DNA of 64,000 bases from Clostridiaceae bacterium (GTDB lineage Bacteria; Bacillota_A; Clostridia; Clostridiales; Clostridiaceae). Below are positions 32,808 through 40,755 of the stretch, one piece after another. The notes beneath the pieces were generated by a model. The model was not told the origin of the DNA. It saw only the letters and a program-made list of their open reading frames with translations, and searched no databases. Position numbers and translations under genes: made by a program. Location: assembly GCA_029256485.1 (NCBI GenBank), contig JAQSXU010000004.1:1-64000 (forward strand), in the 5' to 3' direction. Within the stretch, counting starts at the first letter, position 1, and the number at the start of each line of letters is the position of its first letter.

Positions 32808-33494
32808 ATGACAACAAATGCAATTAAAAAAAGAGTAGAATTGGAACATATGGGAAATAAATTATTTGATGTTTATAAACTTTATACTTATAATAAAGGT
32901 TTTGCAATGGGTGCAGGTATGACAGAAACTTTAAAAGCTCTTTCATATGCAAGAGATAAGCATAAAGACCAAAAAAGAAAAGATGGAACACCATATTTTA
33001 TACATCCATTAACTATGGCATCTTATGCTGTATCAATGGGCATAAAAGATGACTCAATAATTGCAATGATTATGCTTCATGATGTGGCAGAGGATTGCAA
33101 TACGCCTATAAGTGACTTTCCTGTTAATGATGATATTAAACTTGGGGTTAAAAAACTTACATTTGAAGTTTTAGATGGAGAAACAAAAGAAGAAGCAAAA
33201 AAACGATACTATAATTCAATGTTAGATGATAAGAGAGTAATTATAGTAAAATGTATTGATAGATGTCATAACGTATCTTCAATGGCAGGTGTATTTAGTA
33301 ATGAGAAATTACAATCATATATTGATGAAACTTACGAATATATTTTACCACTTATCAGAAAAGCAAAAGACAAATATCCTGAATATAGTAATTTATACTT
33401 TCTTCTTAAATATTCGATTTGTAGTGTTATAGACTCTATTCAGGCAACATTAATTAGTTGTCAAACAAGTGTTGAAAATGAAGGAACAAATTAA
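32808..33494 (+). CDS. HD-domain (p)ppGpp hydrolase-like protein
   Basis: 228 residues from ATG 32808 (GGAG 8 nt upstream; GTG 32799 also in frame). It has the SpoT/Mesh1-type HD fold: ALSYARDKHKDQKRKDGTPY, FIHPLTMASYAV, MLHDVAEDCNTP, then CIDRCHNVSSMAG. There is no synthetase or regulatory domain, so it would be a small alarmone or nucleotide hydrolase. It lies 17 bp after the ligase gene and is probably cotranscribed with the RNA-repair genes. It is flanked on both sides by copies of the ligase 3' end, implying insertion or duplication. Confidence 0.86.
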   Translation: MTTNAIKKRVELEHMGNKLFDVYKLYTYNKGFAMGAGMTETLKALSYARDKHKDQKRKDGTPYFIHPLTMASYAVSMGIKDDSIIAMIMLHDVAEDCNTPISDFPVNDDIKLGVKKLTFEVLDGETKEEAKKRYYNSMLDDKRVIIVKCIDRCHNVSSMAGVFSNEKLQSYIDETYEYILPLIRKAKDKYPEYSNLYFLLKYSICSVIDSIQATLISCQTSVENEGTN

Positions 33495-33504
33495 TGATTT
33501 TAAA

Positions 33505-33661
33505 CAAAAAAGTCATTACATTATAGCGAATTACTTCATTGCTTAGAGGCTTTAAAACGCTTTAACAAATGGCGAAAGGTTTTAAACGTGGCATGACTTG
33601 CTATTTTATGTATGACAAATGAAGTTGTTGACCATAGATTATAGAATTAGGAGTGAATAGT
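33505..33661 (+). pseudogene. Degenerate duplicate of the ligase gene 3' end
   Basis: This stretch closely matches 32646-32807: shared blocks include GTCATTACATTATAG, AGAGGCTTTAAAACG and TTTTATGTATGACAAATGAA, followed by the same stop and RBS region. Several indels break the frame, so it encodes no protein. It supplies the RBS context of the 33662 gene. Confidence 0.9.
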
Positions 33662-34414
33662 ATGAGTAAATTAGAAATATTTAGAGATGATACGCTTCTT
33701 TCATTATCTTTTGAAGATAAGAAAAAGGTTATAAAGAAAATAAATGAAATGTTGTCAAATATGTTCTTTTTTAGAGATTTAGTTGAAGGGGACATTGTAA
33801 ATAAAACTAATGTATGGACAAATCTTGGATTAAATGAGGGCTTTCATTCAGATTTGTCAAAAATGGTAGGATATGATTCTATTCTTTTAAATGAAAAGGA
33901 AAAAAGACATGTTGAAATACGTGAAAAGAACATAGAAATACGAAGATTAATTGATTTGCTTGGAAAAGGAGTCTCTCCAGAAGCAGTTACTGGGGCAATA
34001 AATAGATATGAAAATATTTTAAGAGCGTGGTATGAAAGTGAAGGATGGCATTATGCTTCCGTATCTTATTCAGCATATGGAATAATTGCAGATTTATCTT
34101 CTGATATGAGCATGGAAAAGGAAGCACATTTAGCTGATAAAGAAATTTTTAAAGTATTTAAAAATAATAATGGAACAAAACAAAAGACAGATGATGGTTG
34201 GGATATTCATAATGCTCAATTTAAATCTGAACTATTAGATACTGATAATAATAAAAAAAGATTTCAAGAACTTTTGTTGTCCGATTTTCCTAATGCAGTA
34301 ATTTATAAATTTTCAGGAAGAAAGAATGACTATAATGGGTTTTCCTTAAGAATAGAATTCAATATCCCATATACTGATTTAGAAAATTGTTATAATCAAA
34401 AGCTAATAAGTTAA
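33662..34414 (+). CDS. Hypothetical protein of the RNA-repair operon
   Basis: 250 residues from ATG 33662 (AGGAG 8 nt upstream). Largely helical N-terminal half (EKDE-rich, EKRHVEIREKNIEIRRLIDL), a central YESEGWHYASVSYSAYG, and a beta-rich C-terminus ending in YSFRIEF-like strands. No domain recognised. Its RBS region is borrowed from the duplicated ligase segment, so it probably followed the ligase directly before the HD gene arrived. Confidence 0.78.
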   Translation: MSKLEIFRDDTLLSLSFEDKKKVIKKINEMLSNMFFFRDLVEGDIVNKTNVWTNLGLNEGFHSDLSKMVGYDSILLNEKEKRHVEIREKNIEIRRLIDLLGKGVSPEAVTGAINRYENILRAWYESEGWHYASVSYSAYGIIADLSSDMSMEKEAHLADKEIFKVFKNNNGTKQKTDDGWDIHNAQFKSELLDTDNNKKRFQELLLSDFPNAVIYKFSGRKNDYNGFSLRIEFNIPYTDLENCYNQKLIS

Positions 34415-34458
34415 GTGGATATTGATATGGGAAATATATATTATAATTTTAATAGAAA

Positions 34459-34623
34459 ATAGCTAAAGAAGAAATACTTAAATTTACTGGTGAAAAGGTA
34501 TATTATGTTACACTGGGCGAATTGAATGATTACGATGGAATTGGGGTTGTAAATTTTTAAATATTAGAAAATATTTATGAAAAGATTATGAGTGGAGAAT
34601 ATATAGTTGAGCAGGAAACTTAG
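34459..34623 (+). pseudogene. Broken small gene with an in-frame TAA
   Basis: The frame reads IAKEEILKFTGEKVYYVTLG, then ELNDYDGIGVVNF, a TAA at 34558-34560, then in the same frame ILENIYEKIMSGEYIVEQET and TAG. The coding character continues across the stop. No usable start codon or RBS is present. Probably a remnant; readthrough is the alternative. Confidence 0.55.
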
Positions 34624-34624
34624 G

Positions 34625-34708
34625 GTTAGCGACATTATGTTTGGTATCGAATGGTTTTTATAAATAATAAAATTTAAATTAAAATTGTGGTATTGGAGGT
34701 AGAAAATG
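34625..34708 (+). repeat. Leader repeat, copy 1
   Basis: This 84-bp stretch, starting GTTAGCGACATTATG and ending TTGGAGGTAGAAAATGAG, aligns with 37229-37312 with scattered substitutions and a 2-bp gap. Both copies run into the start codon of a different gene. Confidence 0.75.
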
Positions 34709-34990
34709 AGTGATATTAAAAAAAAATTAAATGGTAGTTGGATTCCTGTTGAAGAAAGATTGCCAAGTGAAGAAGAGTGTAAAAAGTTTGATGTAGAACA
34801 TCCAAATTACAGAAGCTTTATATGTACAATTAAAATTGCAGATTATGAACCTCAGACAAGAACAATATTCTTTTCAGAAATATTTGGCTGGAAATATGGA
34901 GCAGAAGATTATAACAGGTATGTAACAGCATGGCAAACATTACCTGAACCGTATTTAAATATGAACACTGTCAACAGTCCTATTAATTAA
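34706..34990 (+). CDS. DUF551-like phage protein
   Basis: 94 residues, GGAGG RBS. It has the DUF551 frame SWIPVEERLPSEEE ... FFSEIFGWKYG ... VTAWQTLPEPY. DUF551 proteins are short, common in phages and prophages, and have no known role. Its leader is one of two duplicated 84-bp copies. Confidence 0.85.
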   Translation: MSDIKKKLNGSWIPVEERLPSEEECKKFDVEHPNYRSFICTIKIADYEPQTRTIFFSEIFGWKYGAEDYNRYVTAWQTLPEPYLNMNTVNSPIN

Positions 34991-34991
34991 A

Positions 34992-35142
34992 TAACATGAA
35001 ACTTATCAATAACAATTGTTGCATTAGGTAAGATAGCTTTAACAGCACTTGCGTAAGCACTTGCAATATCCATTGCAACGCATGTACAGACATCCTTGTC
35101 CAAAGCCAAAGTTCGCAAATATGATTTAACAGTTGTAGTTTT
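34992..35142 (-). pseudogene. Relic of an ISL3-family transposase
   Basis: The minus strand encodes KTTTVKSYLRTLALDKDV, then CTCVAMDIASAYASAVKAIL, then PNATIVIDKFHVI. This is the catalytic-core region of IS204/IS1001/IS1165 (ISL3) transposases (MD-x-PY-x-AV then A-x-IV-x-DKFHV). No start, N-terminus or C-terminus remains and no IS ends were found. Confidence 0.82.
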
Positions 35143-35209
35143 ATTATTCAAGGATGGTTATACCACAATTAAAGTCGAATGCAAATTAATGAAAAAAAGG
35201 TGAAGTGGT

Positions 35210-35309
35210 ATGAAGAAAACCACAGGTAATGTCGAATATCCGAAACTTATAATTGCCAACAATAGTTGTAAAAGATAAAGATGGGAATATAATTGAGACA
35301 TTAGCTTAG
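35210..35309 (+). pseudogene. Frameshifted small gene
   Basis: ATG 35210 with AAGGTG upstream gives MKKTTGNVEYPKLIIANNSC and a stop at 35276. The next frame continues sensibly as LPTIVVKDKDGNIIETLA up to TAG 35307. A single-base indel near 35255 would join them. The remaining bases to 35399 show no gene. Confidence 0.45.
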
Positions 35310-35399
35310 TAATAATGCTTCTAATACAATAAAAGTTATATATGAAAATGTTTTATGTATAATAAATTGTAGAATTTTTATTGAAGGGAGCAAAGTAGT

Positions 35400-35627
35400 A
35401 TGATTAAAGAGAAATGTCAAAAATGTAATAATGAATTTAGTTGGTTATCCATTAACACTTTTGCTGATAAAGTATTAGTGAAAATAGATTTGTGGGGTTT
35501 AGAATCATGTAATGAATATGAAAAAGCTATGTATAGAAAACAAATGTGTCCTGCTTGTGCAGGGTATTGCACTCATAATGAATTAATAAAATTTGAAAAT
35601 AATGAAAAAGATAAATTGGAAAATTAA
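35400..35627 (+). CDS. Small zinc-finger protein
   Basis: 75 residues, GAAGGGAG RBS. Two Cys pairs (CQKC near the start, MCPACAGYC towards the end) flank a helical middle, forming a likely zinc-binding domain; a His follows the second pair. Phage-type small protein of unknown role. Confidence 0.75.
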   Translation: MIKEKCQKCNNEFSWLSINTFADKVLVKIDLWGLESCNEYEKAMYRKQMCPACAGYCTHNELIKFENNEKDKLEN

Positions 35628-35655
35628 TGATTTCTTATTAGTTTGCATATTTACA

Positions 35656-35691
35656 AAATAGCCTCTTATTTATATATAAGGGGTTATTTTT
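35656..35691 (+). terminator. Terminator
   Basis: AATAGCCTCTTAT / ATAAGGGGTTATT stem with G-T pairs, followed by a T-run. Confidence 0.78.
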
Positions 35692-35712
35692 GTGCTATAA
35701 AAGAAAAAATAA

Positions 35713-35741
35713 TTTACAAAATTATATTATTGTGATATAAT
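35713..35741 (+). promoter_or_regulatory. TTTACA / TGTGA-TATAAT promoter
   Basis: TTTACA (35713-35718), 17 bp, TATAAT (35736-35741); extended TGTGA before the -10. It drives the 35.8-40.7 kb gene run. Confidence 0.8.
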
Positions 35742-35788
35742 GATTAAAGGAAATAAACAATTATAAATATAATTAAAAGGATAATTAA

Positions 35789-36037
35789 ATGCCAGATAAA
35801 TTAAAGCAACAAGAATATATAGAAATATTTATATCTAAGCTAAAAAATAAATATCAAGAAGTGAATTTTGGTTATGTGTATAACGAAGAATCTAACATAT
35901 ATGATATATGGCATGATAATTATACACTTCAATTCGAAAATCTAAATTTTTTAAAAAATGTAGGATTATTAATAAAAGATATTTTATATAACAATGAAAT
36001 TTTCAATATTTCGTTTGGATATGATTTTACTAAATGA
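35789..36037 (+). CDS. Small hypothetical protein
   Basis: 82 residues (MPDKLKQQEYIEIFISKLKN onward), with AAAAGGA before ATG 35789. Helix followed by strands with aromatic residues. No family recognised; first gene of the operon. Confidence 0.72.
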   Translation: MPDKLKQQEYIEIFISKLKNKYQEVNFGYVYNEESNIYDIWHDNYTLQFENLNFLKNVGLLIKDILYNNEIFNISFGYDFTK

Positions 36038-36075
36038 AACTTAAGGTATAAAAAAGCAAAAAGGAGTGATGTTTA

Positions 36076-36843
36076 ATGGGAATGTATGATTATCTTGGTG
36101 GAGAACAAGTGAAAATATTCTATAGTCCTATTTTTGATAAAGATTTCTTTGGTGAAATTGTAACAGTGCATAGTGGAGGTAGTCTTCTTAGTTTTGGAAC
36201 AAATGATAGACTTCCTTTAAAAACTCTTTACTACAAATATCCAGAGAATTTTTGTGTGTTTGATTATAGAGGAAATAAAGATGTATTTATAATAAAAGAC
36301 GGAAAGTTTAAAGAAATTAAAAAGTATTATAAATTAAAAAAAGCTGACATTGGCGATTCAGTAGTAAATTATTATGGTACTGAAATAAGCATTAATAATT
36401 TAGGAGATTTTAAACGCATTTCGAACGATTTTAATAATACATTTAAAAAGTATGAAAATGGGAAAAAAGAATTATTACCTAAAGGATTTAATGAAACACT
36501 TAAAAATTATAGAGAAGAATTTAAATCTAAAGAATCTGAACTAAATGAACTTACAGAAAAGACTTTTGGTGTATTTAATAAAAAATGGGTTGCTGATGAT
36601 AAGTATATGAATGAAAAAGATTTTGGTGAATTACTTTTATGTTATATAAAATTTGAAGTTGCTTCAGAAGATAGTGATAAACATTACTCTAAAGAAGACC
36701 ATATGGCTTGTAAAAAGGCATTATTAGATTTTATGTCAGAACATAAAAATATTGAATACAGTTATGTTAAGTGGTTAGACGATGATAAATTAATATCATT
36801 AGATTACATGAATAATGTAATTCTTAAAGCTTTAAGTCTGTAA
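36076..36843 (+). CDS. Hypothetical protein beginning MGMYD
   Basis: 255 residues, AAGGAG RBS. The MGMYDYLGGEQVKIFY opening and GSLLSFGTNDRLPLKTLYY resemble an N-terminal domain seen in phage and plasmid proteins of unknown function. The middle is a charged helical stretch (FKSKESELNELTEKTFG). No catalytic motif. Confidence 0.75.
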   Translation: MGMYDYLGGEQVKIFYSPIFDKDFFGEIVTVHSGGSLLSFGTNDRLPLKTLYYKYPENFCVFDYRGNKDVFIIKDGKFKEIKKYYKLKKADIGDSVVNYYGTEISINNLGDFKRISNDFNNTFKKYENGKKELLPKGFNETLKNYREEFKSKESELNELTEKTFGVFNKKWVADDKYMNEKDFGELLLCYIKFEVASEDSDKHYSKEDHMACKKALLDFMSEHKNIEYSYVKWLDDDKLISLDYMNNVILKALSL

Positions 36844-36859
36844 ATAGGAGGGGTGTTAA

Positions 36860-37162
36860 ATGAAAGCATGGCATGTTCAAGATAATGAAGGCGATATGCA
36901 AGAGATTGTATTCGCAGATAGAAGAATTGATGCTATATATAAAAGTGAAGCTATGGAATGTACTAAATATATTGATATTCGTATTAAAAGAGCAAAGTAT
37001 GCTGATAACTTAGAAAATGAACCTTCTAAGTTAATTCAGGCACAGCTTGATAATGGTTGGATATTTGAGTGTAGTAAATGTAGTAATTATATTTCAGAAG
37101 ATGATAAGTACATTATCAAAGACAATTCTATTTGTTGTGAGAAATGTAATAAAGAGCAATAA
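36860..37162 (+). CDS. Hypothetical protein with C-terminal zinc ribbon
   Basis: 100 residues, GGAGGGG RBS. The N-terminal part is MKAWHVQDNEGDMQEIVFAD; the C-terminal zinc ribbon has CSKCSNYI and, 16 residues later, CCEKCNKE. This pairing occurs in small phage proteins. Function unknown; 16 bp after the previous gene. Confidence 0.75.
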   Translation: MKAWHVQDNEGDMQEIVFADRRIDAIYKSEAMECTKYIDIRIKRAKYADNLENEPSKLIQAQLDNGWIFECSKCSNYISEDDKYIIKDNSICCEKCNKEQ

Positions 37163-37228
37163 TGGTTAATTGTTTAAAAGCTATATAGTTAAGAAATAAA
37201 CCGTATGGATTGCTTTTAATTTATTGAG

Positions 37229-37312
37229 TTAGCGATATTAGTTGTGGTATTGAATGATTTTGATAAAGAATAAGATTTTAATTTAAATGTGGTTATTGGA
37301 GATAGAAAATGA
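37229..37312 (+). repeat. Leader repeat, copy 2
   Basis: Homologous to 34625-34708. It contains GTTAGCGATATTAGTTGTGG and ends ATTGGAGATAGAAAATGAG at the start of the 37309 gene. Confidence 0.75.
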
Positions 37313-37521
37313 GAAAGTGTAATAGTTGCAAATCAAAAATTGATATAAAAGTATGGAATGGTACTGGAATAGTTAATGGTAATAATATAACATTAATATC
37401 GGTTAATAATATGGTTATAGACACAGAAAATTGTAATTGTCAAAACCCATTAAGCGAATTTTATAATAGTGGAATAAGTAAAAACAATGTTTGTAATTTA
37501 CATGAATATGAAACTGATTAA
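37309..37521 (+). CDS. Small cysteine-rich protein
   Basis: 70 residues. MRKCNSCKSKIDIKVWNGTG gives one CxxC; CNCQNP and a late Cys-x2-His may complete a zinc site. GGAGA RBS in the duplicated leader. Function unknown. Confidence 0.68.
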   Translation: MRKCNSCKSKIDIKVWNGTGIVNGNNITLISVNNMVIDTENCNCQNPLSEFYNSGISKNNVCNLHEYETD

Positions 37522-37613
37522 AAAGGAGAAGCATTAAAGAGCAACTCCTTTCTGGATGATTATACCACAATTAATGTCGAACACCTAATTTATTAAGGAG
37601 GATTTTGCTGTAT

Positions 37614-37820
37614 ATGAAAAATTCTAAATTTAAAGTTAGGATTAAAGATGGTAAAGAAAAGTATTTTGAAGAACTCTGTAATAACAATAATGTAAATTAC
37701 AAAAGGTATCCTGCACCACTCACTTCACTTTATAGAATTGAGTGTAAAGAGAGTTTTCTTAAAAAAGCTAACATGTTCGTAGATAGCATTGATAATATGC
37801 CAATAATTACATTACAATAG
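37614..37820 (+). CDS. Small hypothetical protein
   Basis: 68 residues from ATG 37614; in-frame TTG 37605 and CTG 37608 lie closer to the AAGGAGG and cannot be excluded. A basic protein with KDGKEKYFEELCNNNNVNYK and IECKESFLKKA. No family. Confidence 0.62.
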   Translation: MKNSKFKVRIKDGKEKYFEELCNNNNVNYKRYPAPLTSLYRIECKESFLKKANMFVDSIDNMPIITLQ

Positions 37821-37847
37821 TAAAATAAACAAAATAAAGGAGAATTA

Positions 37848-38345
37848 ATGAAAATAAAATACTTGCAAAACAGACATAGCTTTTGGGTAGATGTCAAGAG
37901 ATATAATAGATTAATAAATGTAGAAAAAAATGCACCATTTAGTCCAATTAGTGGGATAAATGACAATATAACAAAAATGGTGTTAGAAGTTTTTCAAAAT
38001 ACAAAATATAAATTAAAAGTAGAAAGTCCAGGGAAAGCTTCAAAGCTTGCTGATGAATTAAATGAAGCAATAATTGAATGTGAAGAAATATTTTACACGC
38101 TACAACCCTTTAATGAGTTTGTTCATCCACAAGACTGTGATACGTTAGATATTTTGATTTTTAATGAAAAACTTGCCTTAATAATAGAGGGCATAGACGA
38201 AACTTCAAGATTTGGCGACGATAGTTATTCTTACGGGTTAACTGCAGTGTCATTACTTACCAATGATATAACTAAAGACGAAGTACAATCTGTTCTTAAT
38301 TGGTATGAAGAAGTAATGGAAAAAGTTTATCCATTGAAAAAATAA
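37848..38345 (+). CDS. Hypothetical protein
   Basis: 165 residues, AAAGGAG RBS. Acidic and helical towards the C-terminus (ITKDEVQSVLNWYEEVMEKV). No motif recognised. Part of the 35.8-40.7 kb run. Confidence 0.75.
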   Translation: MKIKYLQNRHSFWVDVKRYNRLINVEKNAPFSPISGINDNITKMVLEVFQNTKYKLKVESPGKASKLADELNEAIIECEEIFYTLQPFNEFVHPQDCDTLDILIFNEKLALIIEGIDETSRFGDDSYSYGLTAVSLLTNDITKDEVQSVLNWYEEVMEKVYPLKK

Positions 38346-38371
38346 AATACGAAAAATAAGGTGTTGAAAAT

Positions 38372-38533
38372 ATGAAAATAATATGCGATTGCAATAGCGA
38401 TAATGTTTCAATTATGGCAGTACAAGAAAAAGATATTAAAGTAAAAGATATAAATACTAAAATAGCTAAAATAACCTATATATGCAATGATTGTGGAAAA
38501 ACAGAAGTAAGAACAGAATATTTGTATAAATAA
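38372..38533 (+). CDS. Small zinc-finger-like protein
   Basis: 53 residues beginning MKIICDCNSDNVSIMAVQEK, with CDC near the start and CNDCGKT near the end, a likely two-knuckle zinc site. AAGGTG upstream of ATG 38372. Confidence 0.65.
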   Translation: MKIICDCNSDNVSIMAVQEKDIKVKDINTKIAKITYICNDCGKTEVRTEYLYK

Positions 38534-38554
38534 CAAAACGGAGGAGGATTTTAG

Positions 38555-38896
38555 TTGAGAATAATATATTATGATTCAGAAATAGACGGTTATCTGGTAA
38601 ATGAAATAAATTATATAGCTTATACTAATGATTTATATGAAGAACTTCCAGAGGGTGAAGAAGTAGAAATTGAAAAAGAAGAAAGTTTTTCAATATTTAG
38701 TTCCATAACTGAAAGATTTTCAGAAAATAGTGAAGAAGTATCTTTAACAGAGGGATTATGCATAATGGATAAAGATGAACAGATATTAGTTTTCCCGAAT
38801 ATAGATAAAGATACATGTAATTCAATGATTAAAGAAATATATGAAACTGGAAAGTTGGATTTATCAAAATACAGTGATTGGGAATATGTAGATTGA
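38555..38896 (+). CDS. Hypothetical acidic protein
   Basis: 113 residues from TTG 38555 with GGAGGAGG upstream. Strongly acidic (EELPEGEEVEIEKEESFSIF), no motif. A very acidic small protein could mimic nucleic acid, but nothing further supports that. Confidence 0.72.
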   Translation: MRIIYYDSEIDGYLVNEINYIAYTNDLYEELPEGEEVEIEKEESFSIFSSITERFSENSEEVSLTEGLCIMDKDEQILVFPNIDKDTCNSMIKEIYETGKLDLSKYSDWEYVD

Positions 38897-38923
38897 AAAA
38901 TAAGAGCTAAGGATGATAATTAA

Positions 38924-39196
38924 ATGAATATAATTTTTAAAAATAAAAGTGGTGATGTAATTTATATTGTTACAGACGTGAATTACGGGTTCTATAAAAA
39001 TGAAACAACTACATATGTTGGGGGCGGATATGATTGTGGCGAAGGTATTGTTAGAAGAATGCCTGCAAAACTTTTTAAATGTAAAAAAACTGGTCGACCA
39101 ATGCTAAAATTATGTGGTGGAAAAATGTATGCTGTTAATATTGAAGATGATAAACTATTTAATTTTGACATATTAGATAAAGCATTAATAAAGTAA
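38924..39196 (+). CDS. Hypothetical protein
   Basis: 90 residues (MNIIFKNKSGDVIYIVTDVN, GGGYDCGEGIVRRMP, KKTGRPMLKLCGGKMYA). Basic, beta-rich, three cysteines. The RBS is a modest AAGGAT. Function unknown. Confidence 0.68.
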   Translation: MNIIFKNKSGDVIYIVTDVNYGFYKNETTTYVGGGYDCGEGIVRRMPAKLFKCKKTGRPMLKLCGGKMYAVNIEDDKLFNFDILDKALIK

Positions 39197-39291
39197 TAAA
39201 TAGATAATAAGTATGGGGAATTTCTTACATATTCAGATGTTCTCACTTAAAAATATAGATAAATAATAAATTGTTGTAGGAGGAAAGAAGT

Positions 39292-39639
39292 GTGGAATGC
39301 AAAAAGTGGACAACCGTATATAAGGTAAAAAAAGAAAAAGCAAATGACCAAATTAATGCAATTACATATATGCATCAAGATAGTGATTGGATATGTACCG
39401 ACTTTGGTCACAGTATAGATTCTAAGAATATAGATATGTTTGTGATGCAACCATTACAAACACATCCATATGGGGAAGAATTCGGAGAAGCTCCACATGG
39501 ATTTGAGGTTTTAGTTATTAATGAATCTCAACTTGAGGAATACTTCGAAATTGTTCCAGGCAGAAATTATCTTGACGAACAACGGGATATTGAAAATAAA
39601 ATGTATGAAAAGAATAAAAGTAATAAAGAGGGGGATTAG
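39292..39639 (+). CDS. Hypothetical protein
   Basis: 115 residues from GTG 39292 with AGGAGG 8 nt upstream. Segments WTTVYKVKKEKANDQ and PHGFEVLVINESQLEEYFEI suggest a small alpha/beta fold. The next gene starts 1 bp after its stop, so coupling is likely. Confidence 0.72.
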   Translation: MECKKWTTVYKVKKEKANDQINAITYMHQDSDWICTDFGHSIDSKNIDMFVMQPLQTHPYGEEFGEAPHGFEVLVINESQLEEYFEIVPGRNYLDEQRDIENKMYEKNKSNKEGD

Positions 39640-39640
39640 A

Positions 39641-40453
39641 TTGAATAAAGAAAAATTAGAAGAATGTATTAAAGGTATGTTTGATTCTATTATTAAAGAA
39701 GATAATGAAAAATTCGGAAGACTAATTATGGATTCTTTGGAAAGCTTAAAAAACTCTGGATATAATTTTTCCAATCCAGAGAGTTTTAATAGTATGATTA
39801 TAAGTAAATTTAATAGGGGACTGAACTCTCTTGCAAATGGGATACATGATTTACCTTCATTAGAAATAAAAGATACAAATAAACCTAATTTTATCTATTT
39901 GAATTATAATTTTTTAGAACAAAATATTAGAAATTTATGTGTATTAAGAGAAGGAAATTCGTGTTGTGCTGATAAATCAAGAGCGATACTTAAAATGTAT
40001 TTAAAGTATTCATTGACAGGTGAAATTAATGAATATAAACCAGAAATAGAATGTTATTGGCTACCTAAGTTTGGTACAAACGAAGAATGGGTTAATTATT
40101 GCGATGGCTTATATCTTTTATATTATGGAAAAACAGAGAAGTATTTGGCATCTTATAATATTTTAATTAAATCAGAAAAAAGAACATATAAGCATATATT
40201 ACATAATTGGTATATGAAGTTTGTTGATGGGAATATAATTCGAATAACAAATACATGGGATGATAGATTTGAAAATCCATTAGATAATATATATTATGAT
40301 AAAGGCGATTACTATATTTTAAGTAAGAATTTATTAAACGATAGAAATTATGAACATTACGAAGGTAATGAACCATTGATTGACAATTATTGTAAAGTTC
40401 CTAAAAGTGATATAATTGAAATTTATAAAGTATCAGAAGAAGTTATGGTATGA
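39641..40453 (+). CDS. Hypothetical protein
   Basis: 270 residues. I start at TTG 39641 (GGGGGAT 4 nt upstream) because the longer in-frame extension to 39521 is out of frame with, and overlaps, the preceding gene. A helical N-terminus (KLEECIKGMFDSIIKEDNEK) precedes an aromatic-rich domain with SCCADKSRAILKMYLKYSLT and LHNWYMKFVDGNIIRITNTW. No family recognised. Confidence 0.72.
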   Translation: MNKEKLEECIKGMFDSIIKEDNEKFGRLIMDSLESLKNSGYNFSNPESFNSMIISKFNRGLNSLANGIHDLPSLEIKDTNKPNFIYLNYNFLEQNIRNLCVLREGNSCCADKSRAILKMYLKYSLTGEINEYKPEIECYWLPKFGTNEEWVNYCDGLYLLYYGKTEKYLASYNILIKSEKRTYKHILHNWYMKFVDGNIIRITNTWDDRFENPLDNIYYDKGDYYILSKNLLNDRNYEHYEGNEPLIDNYCKVPKSDIIEIYKVSEEVMV

Positions 40454-40495
40454 TAATTCGTATTGTGATAAAATTATGTAAAAGGATGGGTGATA

Positions 40496-40672
40496 ATGGA
40501 AAAAGTTATATGGGTTAGAAGTGAAGAAGTATCAAGTTCAAGGGTAAACGACGGTTTAAACGAAGTAAATAAATATTTGGAAGAAGGGTGGAAAGTCAAG
40601 CATATAGTTGCATTTAATGTGGTAAAAAGCGATTCCAGAACACAAGCATATATTGTTATTGAAAAAGATTAA
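40496..40672 (+). CDS. Small hypothetical protein
   Basis: 58 residues (MEKVIWVRSEEVSSSRVNDG then LNEVNKYLEEGWKVKHIVAF). The pattern of an NxYLxEGWKV helix followed by a strand is common in short Firmicute proteins of unknown function. AAGGAT RBS. Last gene of the run. Confidence 0.72.
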   Translation: MEKVIWVRSEEVSSSRVNDGLNEVNKYLEEGWKVKHIVAFNVVKSDSRTQAYIVIEKD

Positions 40673-40716
40673 AGATACTAAAATAAATCGACCAACATTT
40701 AAAACTTGCAATATAT

Positions 40717-40755
40717 TAAAAAAGCAACTTATGTTTTACATAAGTTGCTTTTTAT
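40717..40755. terminator. Bidirectional terminator
   Basis: 15-bp stem AAAAAGCAACTTATG / CATAAGTTGCTTTTT between convergent genes. Confidence 0.92.

Noticed and set aside
35150..37585. ACCACAATTAA-type inverted copies around 34.6-35.2 and 37.2-37.6 kb as ends of a mobile element
   Set aside because: The inverted copies match the extended TGTGGTATAAT promoter motif on the other strand, and no consistent boundary or target duplication was found.
39521..39640. N-terminal extension of the 39641 gene
   Set aside because: The extra 40 codons overlap the 39292 gene in another frame and lack an RBS, whereas TTG 39641 is preceded by GGGGGAT.
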